Program-made: the position numbers and the translations under genes
Part shown: positions 55,275 to 64,000 of the stretch, one piece after another
Position numbering within the stretch: position 1 is the first letter of the stretch
Layout: each line of letters opens with the position of its first letter
NCBI GenBank assembly: GCA_020080175.1
Contig: JAGHQL010000114.1
Span: 1 to 64,000, forward strand
Direction of reading: 5' to 3'
Length of the DNA stretch: 64,000 nt
From: Glutinoglossum americanum
Lineage: Eukaryota; Ascomycota; Geoglossomycetes; Geoglossales; Geoglossaceae
The notes under the pieces: model-generated
Told to the model about the DNA's origin: nothing
The model's database searches: none
The model's input: the letters and a program-made list of their open reading frames with translations, nothing else

Positions 55275-58200
55275 TCAAACGCCCGGGTACAGCATGCCAG
55301 TCCTCGCGACAGAGGTCCTTGCTTTCCTGCCCCTCCTGAAGCTCCTGAATACGACCCGCGAACGTTCTCTTCGCCGATGGAACCAACTCCCAAATCTAGA
55401 TGCGAGTTTCTTCACTTCGTATTGAACTTTGCACGTGTCCACAGTCTTCAACGAAGTCTCGATCCCGTCCTTCCTCGACCTGACTACTGCGAGGTTAGTA
55501 ACGGCCTTATCAAAACTTCCCTGGCCGTCTCTTGATCTTCGACTTGCATTCAAGGTAGGCAACTTGGCCCTGAGGTTCGTCAATCGTTTCATAGCATTTC
55601 TGTTAGACACGATCTGGGAACTATCGTCCGAGAACACGCTTCGAGGCTCAGAGGGGTTAGCATGGCGCAAGTAAGGACTAGATCCGACATTGCTACTTCG
55701 TCCTCGGGCAACTTTATCGCTGCTTGTGGATAGCCTACCCGAAGGAGCCATTTCTCCGGTTTCCCGCCCAAAAATTCGGCCGCCGAGCGCCATTCTTCCT
55801 CCTATTAAGACCCCTAATCTATGTGGGCCGTTTCTATCGGAGCCTCCCGCTGGGGCTTCATTTCTAGGCATTGGCTCCTCCAAGTTGTATGTCCTTGAAG
55901 CAGACACCGCACTTGACCTGAGTTTGAATTTCGGTGGATGTTCGTCAAGCTGGCTCTGCCGAGTATCCTGAAATGACACTTTCTTCATCTTCTCGATCAC
56001 GTCAAAGGGAACTTTTGATGTAGGTTCATCAACGGAACTAGATGCTTGAAAGCCAATCTCAGTATCGGGACGGCTAGAGGGCTTCCAAACCCCACGAGCC
56101 GCCATTGGCAACCTTGTCCTGACCTTAAACTTCTGCGGGGCTGCTACTTTATGAGCTGGGTCAACTCCTTGAAGATCCCTTGTAGCCGTATAGTATGTCT
56201 CCAACTCGCCTAGAGCAACGACACGCCCACTGCTTGGGAAAAGAGATAACGCTGAATGCGATATTTCCAGTGGCATCCCTGGCCTAGCTAAGTTGCTGGT
56301 AATGTCATCCGTGCCTCCGCCACAGGGAGGCACGGGATTTCTTTCTCTTTCCGCCGTTTGTGTAACACTTCCGGTGGAGGGAAGGGCGCCTGAACGTGGT
56401 GGCTGTAATGGTATTGCTGAAGGCGGTAATGGAAATGAAATCAATTCAGGTGATCGAGGTACTGGAAGTTGAGGAAGTTGCTTCATCAAATCCGGGTGAC
56501 TTAGTCCAGGAATAGCAGCGTGGAAGTCCTCTTGGGCTGATGAGAGTCTTCGCTTCCGCTTTGACTTGTCACACAAAACAGGGTGAGTCTGGGGAATACC
56601 ATCAACGCCAGATATGTCGCCAACAATAGCAAATATCTCAGGCTCCCTCTCTTTGGGAGATCGCTTTGTCAGCTTGCTAGCGCTCCTCCTTATATCCCCA
56701 TCGCCGGCAGTTGACCCCGAATGGCGAAGGTCAAAACTACTGTCGGTTGCAGAATCAATCCTCCTTATGCGGTTATTTGATCCTTTCTTTGTATAGTTAT
56801 ACTGGGATCCGGCGCCACCCAAAAGAAACCGGTCGGGTGTGTACGGCTTGCCAATACCCTCAAAGCTTGTTACAATATCTGGAAGGTCCAGAAACCCCTG
56901 GTCAGAAGAGAAAAATCTGCGTATACTACTTCGACGGCTGTAGGACGAAATTGGCCTTTCCAACACCGCGCCGCCACCTTCAAGGTTGACAGCCTGCACA
57001 GTGTCTTCTTCGGCCCCTCTCTTGTCTGCCAGCTTCTGGTTACAGGCATCTTCCATGCCTATTTCCCTTGGGGTGGAGGAATAGAGATCTCGCCTGCGCG
57101 CTCTCAACCGGGTGTAAATCTCTGTATCTTCCTGGATTCTAAGGCTTTGATAGTGGCTGATAGCGGGTTGGGTCGGAGGGGGAATAGCCGAAGCACACAA
57201 ATCGCCGCCATCGCGATTTGGATCACAGAATGGATAGACGTAACTAGGTCGTATGAGTGTATACTCCAGGCTCGCTTTAGCGTCTATTTCGCTGGTAGTA
57301 GCTATAGGGTCCAATAGTACGCCACCCTCCAACCCTCTATAGTTCTTCGTGTGAAAATGATCCCTTGAGTCTTCCTTGAATTGATCTGTTGTGGGTGAAT
57401 TAGGAGTAATGGGGTTCCCTATATCACCCCTTGAGTATCCAGACAGCTCGTCACGTTCATACTGGTGTCCGCCGCCTCCTGTATTAGCGGGCTGCTCGGT
57501 GGCCTCCTTTATGTTTTCCCCAGCGCTAAAACCATTGGTAACCGGACAATCCTCTGGGATCGATTTATCAATGGCGAAAAGAGGGAACGAGCTATTCTGT
57601 CTATGCAGGGAAAAGTCTTCGTCCTCGAACGCCTCGGTGTAGTCATAGTAGAGAGGTGGGGATAGCTGGTCATTGCCACGGCACATTGGCCGGCCCAGGC
57701 TTTGAGTACCAGAGCCACCGGCCTGGACACTGAAGAGGCCGGTAGATGACATTAGGGGGAGGGTAGGAGTCGTTGTCCCAGAGGGTGGTGGCGTTCCTCT
57801 GCTATGCTGGCATGAGTGAACCGACGGCGTGGGGGTAAGAAGAGGTGGTAGTTCTGGTCTATCTTGATCCACCCCATATCCTGGTGACCTTCTCGCTAGA
57901 TAGGACGGGGGCTCAGAGGCTCTGAAGCTTGAGCTTTGGTCTATCCCTGCCGTATTTCGGCTATCGCTACCTCTAGCATCAATAGAGATAGGAGACGACG
58001 GCCTAAAACCAGGACGCTTGAGCCTAGTTGGATACGCGAATGGAGATCGGGGTCTTGCGGGAATCCCCGGTACGCGAGGATCTCGAAGACTGCTATATGA
58101 ACGATGGTTGGACAGAGTATATGATGTATGAGAGCTTTGCGTCATAGAAAAGGAACGATATTCTCGCTCGCTAGTCTGACGAAACACCGATCGTGAGTTG

Positions 58201-58592
58201 CTCGGGCTATCCCTACCATACATAGAGATGATGCTCGACGCTGTTGATATATTCTTCTCCCTAGGGGCCGTGACTGCTACGTGAACAGTGGCATAGGGAT
58301 CTGAACCCGGGGTCGACAAGACATTGCTAGCATCGGTGATTTGTGCTGGGCCAAGTGTGGACTTATACTTGCGAGGCGATATCCGAACTATAGGATAGGG
58401 GAGTCGACTTTGCTTGACCGACAACGACCCAACGCCCTTAGCCTCAGCCGTTACCTCCAATGCATCATGGGAGGATGACGGCGTGGTTGAGGTGCTTCCT
58501 TGACTGGCAACCGAACCCCCCCTAGGGGACCCACTGTTGACTCTGATACCCCCATCAGCAACATGGCTTGTGTTAAGTTCTGCGAGCGACAT
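55275..58592 (-). CDS. Large disordered orphan protein, single exon
   Basis: An uninterrupted frame of 1105 codons starts at the ATG giving MSLAELNTSHVADG. The protein is rich in Ser, Pro, Arg and Gly throughout, with no membrane helix and no folded domain that I recognise. A repeated motif of the form P-x-KFK-[VL]-R occurs at about residues 855 and 930 (PQKFKVRTRL, PPKFKLRSSA). Many RRxSS and SP sites look like kinase targets, for example YSRRSSIRRFFSSD. The C-terminal ~60 residues are very basic (RRRERSRVVFRSFRRGRK) and could bind nucleic acid or phospholipid. The length of the frame makes it a real gene. Its role is unknown; a signalling or polarity scaffold is one possibility but only a guess. 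Confidence 0.75.
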   Translation of the reverse strand: MSLAELNTSHVADGGIRVNSGSPRGGSVASQGSTSTTPSSSHDALEVTAEAKGVGSLSVKQSRLPYPIVRISPRKYKSTLGPAQITDASNVLSTPGSDPYATVHVAVTAPREKNISTASSIISMYGRDSPSNSRSVFRQTSEREYRSFSMTQSSHTSYTLSNHRSYSSLRDPRVPGIPARPRSPFAYPTRLKRPGFRPSSPISIDARGSDSRNTAGIDQSSSFRASEPPSYLARRSPGYGVDQDRPELPPLLTPTPSVHSCQHSRGTPPPSGTTTPTLPLMSSTGLFSVQAGGSGTQSLGRPMCRGNDQLSPPLYYDYTEAFEDEDFSLHRQNSSFPLFAIDKSIPEDCPVTNGFSAGENIKEATEQPANTGGGGHQYERDELSGYSRGDIGNPITPNSPTTDQFKEDSRDHFHTKNYRGLEGGVLLDPIATTSEIDAKASLEYTLIRPSYVYPFCDPNRDGGDLCASAIPPPTQPAISHYQSLRIQEDTEIYTRLRARRRDLYSSTPREIGMEDACNQKLADKRGAEEDTVQAVNLEGGGAVLERPISSYSRRSSIRRFFSSDQGFLDLPDIVTSFEGIGKPYTPDRFLLGGAGSQYNYTKKGSNNRIRRIDSATDSSFDLRHSGSTAGDGDIRRSASKLTKRSPKEREPEIFAIVGDISGVDGIPQTHPVLCDKSKRKRRLSSAQEDFHAAIPGLSHPDLMKQLPQLPVPRSPELISFPLPPSAIPLQPPRSGALPSTGSVTQTAERERNPVPPCGGGTDDITSNLARPGMPLEISHSALSLFPSSGRVVALGELETYYTATRDLQGVDPAHKVAAPQKFKVRTRLPMAARGVWKPSSRPDTEIGFQASSSVDEPTSKVPFDVIEKMKKVSFQDTRQSQLDEHPPKFKLRSSAVSASRTYNLEEPMPRNEAPAGGSDRNGPHRLGVLIGGRMALGGRIFGRETGEMAPSGRLSTSSDKVARGRSSNVGSSPYLRHANPSEPRSVFSDDSSQIVSNRNAMKRLTNLRAKLPTLNASRRSRDGQGSFDKAVTNLAVVRSRKDGIETSLKTVDTCKVQYEVKKLASRFGSWFHRRRERSRVVFRSFRRGRKARTSVARTGMLYPGV

Positions 58593-58879
58593 GGCTTTCT
58601 TGTTAGTACAAGCTCCAGTATGTAGGCTGTATGACTTGGAGATTAAAGCATAAGAAACTGGTGGGGCAAGAGTTGCTATTACATAGGCGAGTGCAACAGC
58701 TGTCGTCCCTTCCTGTTTCTGCTACCTGTTCGAAGAGCGATACTACATAGCTGTAAAAATGACTTGCTAGTAGAAAAAAAAATCTATTTGAAGACTACTG
58801 ACTGATCTAAGTCCTTGAACCGAGCTGGGGGTGGGTGGTGACAGGGGAAGCAAGAGGATAAATAGAGTAGCCAAAGGCC

Positions 58880-58897
58880 GAAAGCAAGGTTCGAACC
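58880..58897. other. tRNA T-arm / B-box-like motif
   Basis: GCAAGGTTCGAACCTGC folds as a perfect 5-base T-stem with a GTTCGAA loop and contains the palindromic polymerase III B box GGTTCGAACC. No matching acceptor or D arm was found on either strand, so it is not an intact tRNA gene. It could be a tRNA relic or the head of a SINE. Confidence 0.35.
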
Positions 58898-59099
58898 TGC
58901 AACCTTCCAAGCACAAAAATCCGCTTGGGGAGTGGGTGCTGTGCACCAAGGAAAAAAAAGAATCTTCGATCAGGCCCTGGTCATCGCGCCCTCCTGTTCC
59001 ATGCCTCCGTACCTCATGAAACAATCAGAGTATTTATTGACTCCATGTTCGGGGCGAAAGTGCCAGTGGCAGAGGGTGCTTCCCGTGAAGTACTTTAGA

Positions 59100-59129
59100 T
59101 GCATAGGTAACCCGGGTTTTACCTATGCA
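59100..59129. repeat. Perfect 11-bp inverted repeat with 8-nt loop
   Basis: TGCATAGGTAA at 59100-59110 is the exact reverse complement of TTACCTATGCA at 59119-59129; the loop is CCCGGGTT. Confidence 0.8.
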
Positions 59130-60260
59130 CCAAACCACCTCGACATTTGCCCGTAGGCGAAATATTAGGTGCACAAATTGGGTTTTGTTCTTGAAAGTGG
59201 CCTACCATACCGAACTGGCAGGCCATGCAAAAAAAATAAAATCTTCAACACCAGGCAGAAATACTCTTAATACTCTCATCTCAATTAAGAGAAGTATAAC
59301 GATTGCCGTGTTCACTTACAAGTCGTTTCCCGTGTTGTTGGCCATTGGGATTGGGCCGCACGGCACTACGTCAACATCATTAGACGCGGACAAGTAAGAT
59401 ACTGGCAAAGAGGGCTACCAACAACAGAAAAAAGAGAAGTAAAGGGAATTCCGTCATTTCCAGAAAGCAGTGGTATCTGTCGGGGCCACCCCCATAGCTA
59501 GAAGACGCGAATATATAAAATAGGAAGAGATACGTTTCGAATCCTATTCAATAAAATCAAAACAACTCCGGCTCAATTGGCCATACACCCTCACGGCTAT
59601 TTCTATCCAGGCAGCGAGATGTTAGCAATATGAAGAGTTTATGTTTTATGGGCGCACCTCCATTGGGTTTCACGAAAGCATCTAGGGAGATAGGAGAGCG
59701 TTATGCTAAGGCTGTAGTTTTTGTTTTTGGGGAACATGGGGACGTGACCAAGATGGACCACTAGTTGCCGGTAGAACTAGTAACAGCACCGAGTGAAATA
59801 GGGCTTGGATATGTTTTGGGGGCTTTTGACATTAACTAAAGTAGTACCTGTCGTGGAGGATGTGGTTGAGGTTATGTCTCGGCACTCTTGGGACCCCGCA
59901 TTTCTGTACAGGGTGCAGGGTGCGTATCCTACAATCACAACCGACTCTGAAGGGCTCAGAGCCCTTCCAAAACGGATTACTCTATCAAACCTTCATATAA
60001 TTTGCTAACTAGAATAACAATTATTTCCTTTATTTCGTGAGGATGTTTCCCTTTCCCCCCAGTAAATTGTGCCGGATTCCAACTAATTGCGGTTAGACGG
60101 GTTTCCGTTGACGAATAAGAATCACGTGATGCGTTTGTCACGTCCAAAACAGCTTCTCGAAGTCGCGCTACAGAGCAACACCACGGTCCGATCTCCGCCC
60201 AATCAATCGCACCAGGTGCACTGGACCGGTGTATCCTGGTTCTGACTATGAGACGACCTT

Positions 60261-63200
60261 ATGACTAGAAACAACCTGGAAGATCATCTTTCCTGGTTAC
60301 TGAGAACGCGGCCATTCATTCCACCAGCGGGGCTATCACCATTAGGGGTGGGGTCGGGGCTGAATCCTAGAGACCTACAAGATACCTTGGACAAGAGTAT
60401 CCCAGCAAGATCGCCAAATAAAACCAAATCCCCCATAACACCACAAGCCGTTGGAACTCCGGGGCAGGCGAGTGTCGTTGGGAGACTCACTAGACCGACT
60501 TTGCCCGAGAGGTTTCCTGTTCAAGGACATTCTACGGGTGCTGGCGCGCCTAGAGAACCTCTTGATAGCGGTGCCATGGCACGGCTTCAGTCTGCGCCAA
60601 AATCAGCCTCGAAGCCGCGGTTATTGACCCAATCCTCTACCGCTCGAAGTCCTGGAGAACGTACCATCAATGCATCCTCATCACTGCGTGATCGGTATAG
60701 TGCGCACTGCCGGCGTATTGGAGAGAGTCAAGGTTAGCCCTTGAACCGATTAAGGTTCCATTGCCGAACGCTAACTCGGACTTTTGCAAGGTACCCCTTC
60801 GGCCGGACGAACATCAAAGGTATCTCACTTCAGAGGGGAGCAGACTCCCGGGCAGCACCCTACGGATGCAGCAACTCCAACTATATCGAAATCGCAGACC
60901 CGCCCATCAACAGTGGAATCTATTGATCTCACTGGTGACGAGGACGTTCAAACCCCTTCATCCGGAACTGTTGAAGTTTTTGGTCGACCTAGGACAATAT
61001 GGAGAGAGGATTCCGCATCGCGGGAGGAGCCTCTTCCCAAGAGGGGGAGGAAGAGGAAGAGCGACGAGTGTGGTGTAGATTCTGTGCCAAGGACTCCTGA
61101 TTCTGAGAGCAAGAGGGGCCGGATCGAGGTTGAGGCTGGATTTCGTTCTCCGCCTCAGACCATTGCTTTTGATGTACAACCCGATGAAGCGCCACCGCCA
61201 TACTCAACTGCACCTCATGTGCATCAAGGACAACCATCAAAATATTCCGCTGAGGGCCATTCTCAACCTGCTTCAGGTGGCGATCACTATGAGGAACATA
61301 TTGTCACAGAGACACGGACGAGAACAGAGTTGCGTCGTAAGAGAAAACCCATTAGCCGGGTTTCTTCAAGTAGTGGGGAGGTGCTAGACCTTCAAGATTG
61401 TGAGAAGTTAGTGGGTAAGGTTGGGCAGACAGCAGCGAGAAATGTTGTGACAACGGGGCAGGCGACGCCTGGGTACCTAGAGAAGCCCGTAGTAGAATGC
61501 TCACAATCGCTTATCCGAGGGAGCTCTAGGTCGCCCCACGGGCCCAAGCTGGCGCGTCAACAGCTCAGACGCATCGTTCCAAGTAGCGAAGACGATGAGG
61601 AGGAAGAAGAATATGGGGTGAAGCCTGATTTCTGGGATGATGTCGGTAAACACAGTAGTGATTTTGCTAGAGGTACAGATCATTCGGACGCAAAACAGCG
61701 AGACTCTCCTACCCAAGGAAAGCGGGCAGGGTTAAATGGAGATATTTGCGATCAAGGAGTTGGAAGTTCATCCTCTGAGGGTTTTGAGGGCGCGAAGCAT
61801 TCTTTTGACTCAGGGATTGCTATCCCAGATCATGGGGGGAAGAAAAGCAAAGCGTCACCTTTCCAATGTGACTCCCCAACGAAATTTGCTAAATTCGACG
61901 AAGGAAATACGAGAAACTTGGTGCCTCAACAAGCAATAATGACAGCGGTACGGCGGATGTTGGCTCAGCCTCTGTCACAGACAAAAGAGCTCCAAGAGCG
62001 GTTACGAGAATCCTTGGAAGAAAAAAAGCAGCAGGCGATCGGGTTCCTTCGAGGAGGGAACGATCCGCCTGTGGCTCTGACGGAGGAACGGAGGCAACTC
62101 AAGAAGCAATTTGAAGGAGTGGTTGGATTCATCAGTCTCAAATCGGAGTATCTTCAGCTGACCGATCTTCAACACGAACTTGGAGATAAACTATTGGAGG
62201 CCTACGATGAAGGCTATGACCTCTCTAAGCTTCAAAAAGATCTAAATAAAATTAGTCTGTCTCTGGAGGAGAAAGAGGCTGAAATTGCTTTGATATTTCA
62301 AGACGCTGACCTTGCCTCCGCCTTCGGACCTGAAATTTCGCTCTCACATCCCGCGGATTCCAATGACCATAAGAGGGATCAACCAGAGGTGGTCGTACAA
62401 TCAACCCAGATCCCGATAGGGTCAGGTGGGAAAATTACTATAGTCCAGCCTAGCGGCTTGTCATCAACGCAAGTTGTCAAGCAAACGCAGGTAACGCAGG
62501 TGTGGGGAATGACGCCAGCTACACCTTCTAAGGCGCCGGCTGTAGAAAAGCTCAACGATTGGCAGCAAATTCCAGCACCAGGGACTATACCCCCGAGCGG
62601 ATTTGGCGAAGCAACGCAGCGGGCTTTTCTCCGGGCGTCGACTCCGCCGTCGAATCCTACTGAAATTGCGACGTACTTTTCTCCAAAACGAAATGGCGAA
62701 CCCAGAGCGGACAAGGGGTCTTCTGGTTTGGCCCAAGCAAACACTGGAATGGATTGGCTCAGGCGTCCCTCAACCGATAGGTTGGATCCGCCTCAGCAGA
62801 TAGCCAGGCAGAGACGCATGGGGGCCGACACCCCCGCATATGCCAGTCGAAACCTCGGAGACCATGTGGATAACTGGAACGAAGAAGGGTGCGGCTACGC
62901 CAAGACTATGGCTCCCGTTGACGATGATGATGAGCAGTACGGTTCTCAGAATGATGAAGACTTGCTTGAAGCTGAAATTGGCTTGGAATTGGATCGGTCT
63001 CGGTCTAAAAGTCGAGAAGTGTTCGCAGAAACATCCGGCAATTTCGTATCTCATTCACATATGGGGCGATCTCAAGCTTCAAAATGCGGCGTCCCAACTG
63101 CCCCAACTGCTCCCTCGAACTCGATGCAACATCGTTGGTCGAATGACGTCAAGACAGCGATGAAGGACCGGTTCCATCTGCGCGGTTTCCGCCAGAATCA

Positions 63201-64000
63201 GCTTGAGGCTATCAATGCGACATTAGCCGGGAAAGATGCCTTCGTCTTGATGCCGACGGGCGGTGGGAAATCGTTGTGCTACCAGCTACCTTCCGTTATT
63301 AATTCGGGTAATACTCAAGGCGTAACCGTTGTCATATCACCGCTACTTAGTTTGATGCAGGACCAGGTTGACCACCTCCGGAAGCTGAACATCCAAGCAT
63401 TTCTGTTCAACAGTGAGGTCAATGCGGAGCACCGTAGGTTGGTCATGCAGGGTTTACGGGATCCTAACGTGGAGCAATTAATTCAGCTTCTCTACGTTAC
63501 TCCGGAAATGGTGACGAAGAGTAGGACACTAGTCAATGCTTTCCTTGCTCTACATGAACGTCAGAAGTTAGCACGGATCGTGATAGACGAAGCGCACTGT
63601 GTCAGCCAATGGGGTCATGACTTCCGCCCGGATTACAAGGCAATAGGGGAGGTGCGACAACAGTTCAGGGGGGTTCCAGTCATGGCGCTGACCGCCACAG
63701 CAACTGAGAATGTGAAGGTTGATGTCATCCATAACCTGAGCATCGAAGGCTGCGAGATATTTACGCAAAGCTTCAACCGACCAAATTTAACGTATGAGAT
63801 ACGCGTAAAGGGTAAAGATAAAGAGGTTCTGAGCAGTATTGCTAATACAATCCGTGACTCTTATAAGGGCCAATCCGGTATCATATACTGCTTGTCTCGT
63901 CTCAATTGTGAGAAGCTAGCTGAAAAGCTAAGAGAAGAGCATGGGATCAAAGCGCACCACTACCACGCAGGCATGGAAGCGGCCGAAAAAGTCTTCGTTC
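60261..64000 (+). CDS. RecQ-family DNA helicase, BLM/Sgs1 type, 3' end outside window
   Basis: Exon 1 is 60261-60732 and exon 2 runs from 60791 to the window edge; about 1227 residues are visible. The first ~940 residues are disordered and charged with Ser/Pro-rich and acidic patches (SSEDDEEEEEYG), as in Sgs1 and BLM, where this part binds topoisomerase III and other partners. A coiled segment lies at about 560-690. The helicase core starts with FHLRGFRQNQLEAINATLAG (motif 0), then motif I MPTGGGKSLCYQLP (about 978), SPLLSLMQDQ (Ia), motif II VIDEAHCVSQWGHDFRPDYK (about 1088), MALTATAT (III) and GQSGIIYCLSRLNCEKLA (IV). The enzyme unwinds recombination intermediates and stalled forks. The RQC and HRDC domains would lie beyond the window. 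The intron (58 nt) joins IGESQG to TPSAGRTSK. Confidence 0.94.

Larger units (their letters stand above)
58593..60260. other. Long divergent intergenic region with B-box-like and palindromic elements
   Basis: About 1.7 kb separates the orphan and the RecQ gene. It contains the tRNA-like B box and the hairpin listed separately, T/A-rich runs, and a CACGTG near 60123 about 140 bases before the RecQ start. No protein gene is supported. Confidence 0.45.

Overview
The window is nuclear DNA of a filamentous ascomycete (Pezizomycotina). Genes carry short GT-AG introns of about 48-120 nt with CTAAC/CTGAC-like branch points, intergenic gaps are compact, and several families are typical of filamentous fungi: a Crh-type GH16 enzyme, eisosome Pil1, a cytosolic-type tyrosinase, an RCR protein, and an Ssr4 SWI/SNF subunit. 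A class such as Pezizomycetes is possible, but I cannot fix the genus. There is no operon logic; genes lie on both strands and each has its own promoter.

Layout: 1-912 (+) 3' part of a GPI-anchored GH16 Crh-like transglycosylase; 1943-4748 (-) cullin-3; 5182-5713 (+) Zim17-like mitochondrial zinc finger; 6012-14061 (-) giant UTP20; 14187-14650 (+) fossil of a hAT transposase; 15076-15441 (-) small secreted protein; 16976-18662 (+) Cwf19L1/Drn1-like; ~19496-19735 (-) doubtful MLRQ-like fragment; 19902-20427 (-) RCR-like membrane protein; 22236-23297 (-) Arl8 GTPase; 24242-28005 (+) RNA polymerase I subunit RPA135; 28780-30953 (-) AP endonuclease Apn1; 31492-32924 (+) Pin2-like membrane protein; 34018-34290 (-) small Tyr/Arg/Ser-rich protein; 35129-36115 (+) SAM methyltransferase; 37112-38333 (+) Pil1/Lsp1 eisosome BAR protein; 38734-39931 (+) proteasome beta-5 (Pre2); 40716-42236 (+) GC-rich orphan membrane protein; 42709-45042 (-) tyrosinase; 46588-49236 (-) Ssr4; 49715-50689 (+) Vps71/ZNHIT1; 51313-53262 (-) F-box protein; 54062-54891 (+) Mn superoxide dismutase; 55275-58592 (-) disordered orphan; 60261-64000+ (+) BLM/Sgs1-type RecQ helicase, cut by the window end.

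Most genes are conserved housekeeping genes: ribosome biogenesis (UTP20, RPA135), protein turnover (cullin-3, Pre2, F-box), chromatin (Ssr4, Vps71), DNA repair (Apn1, RecQ), membrane and wall organisation (GH16, RCR, Pin2-like, Pil1) and redox chemistry (SOD, tyrosinase). All intron junctions given here were worked out by hand from splice sites and reading-frame continuity; the coding lengths sum to whole codons in every multi-exon model. The most accessory-looking part is 14.1-17.0 kb, where a hAT fossil, a small secreted protein and about 1.5 kb of unrecognised sequence sit together. I see no CRISPR array, rRNA gene, complete tRNA gene or intact mobile element, and no clearly new multi-gene system.
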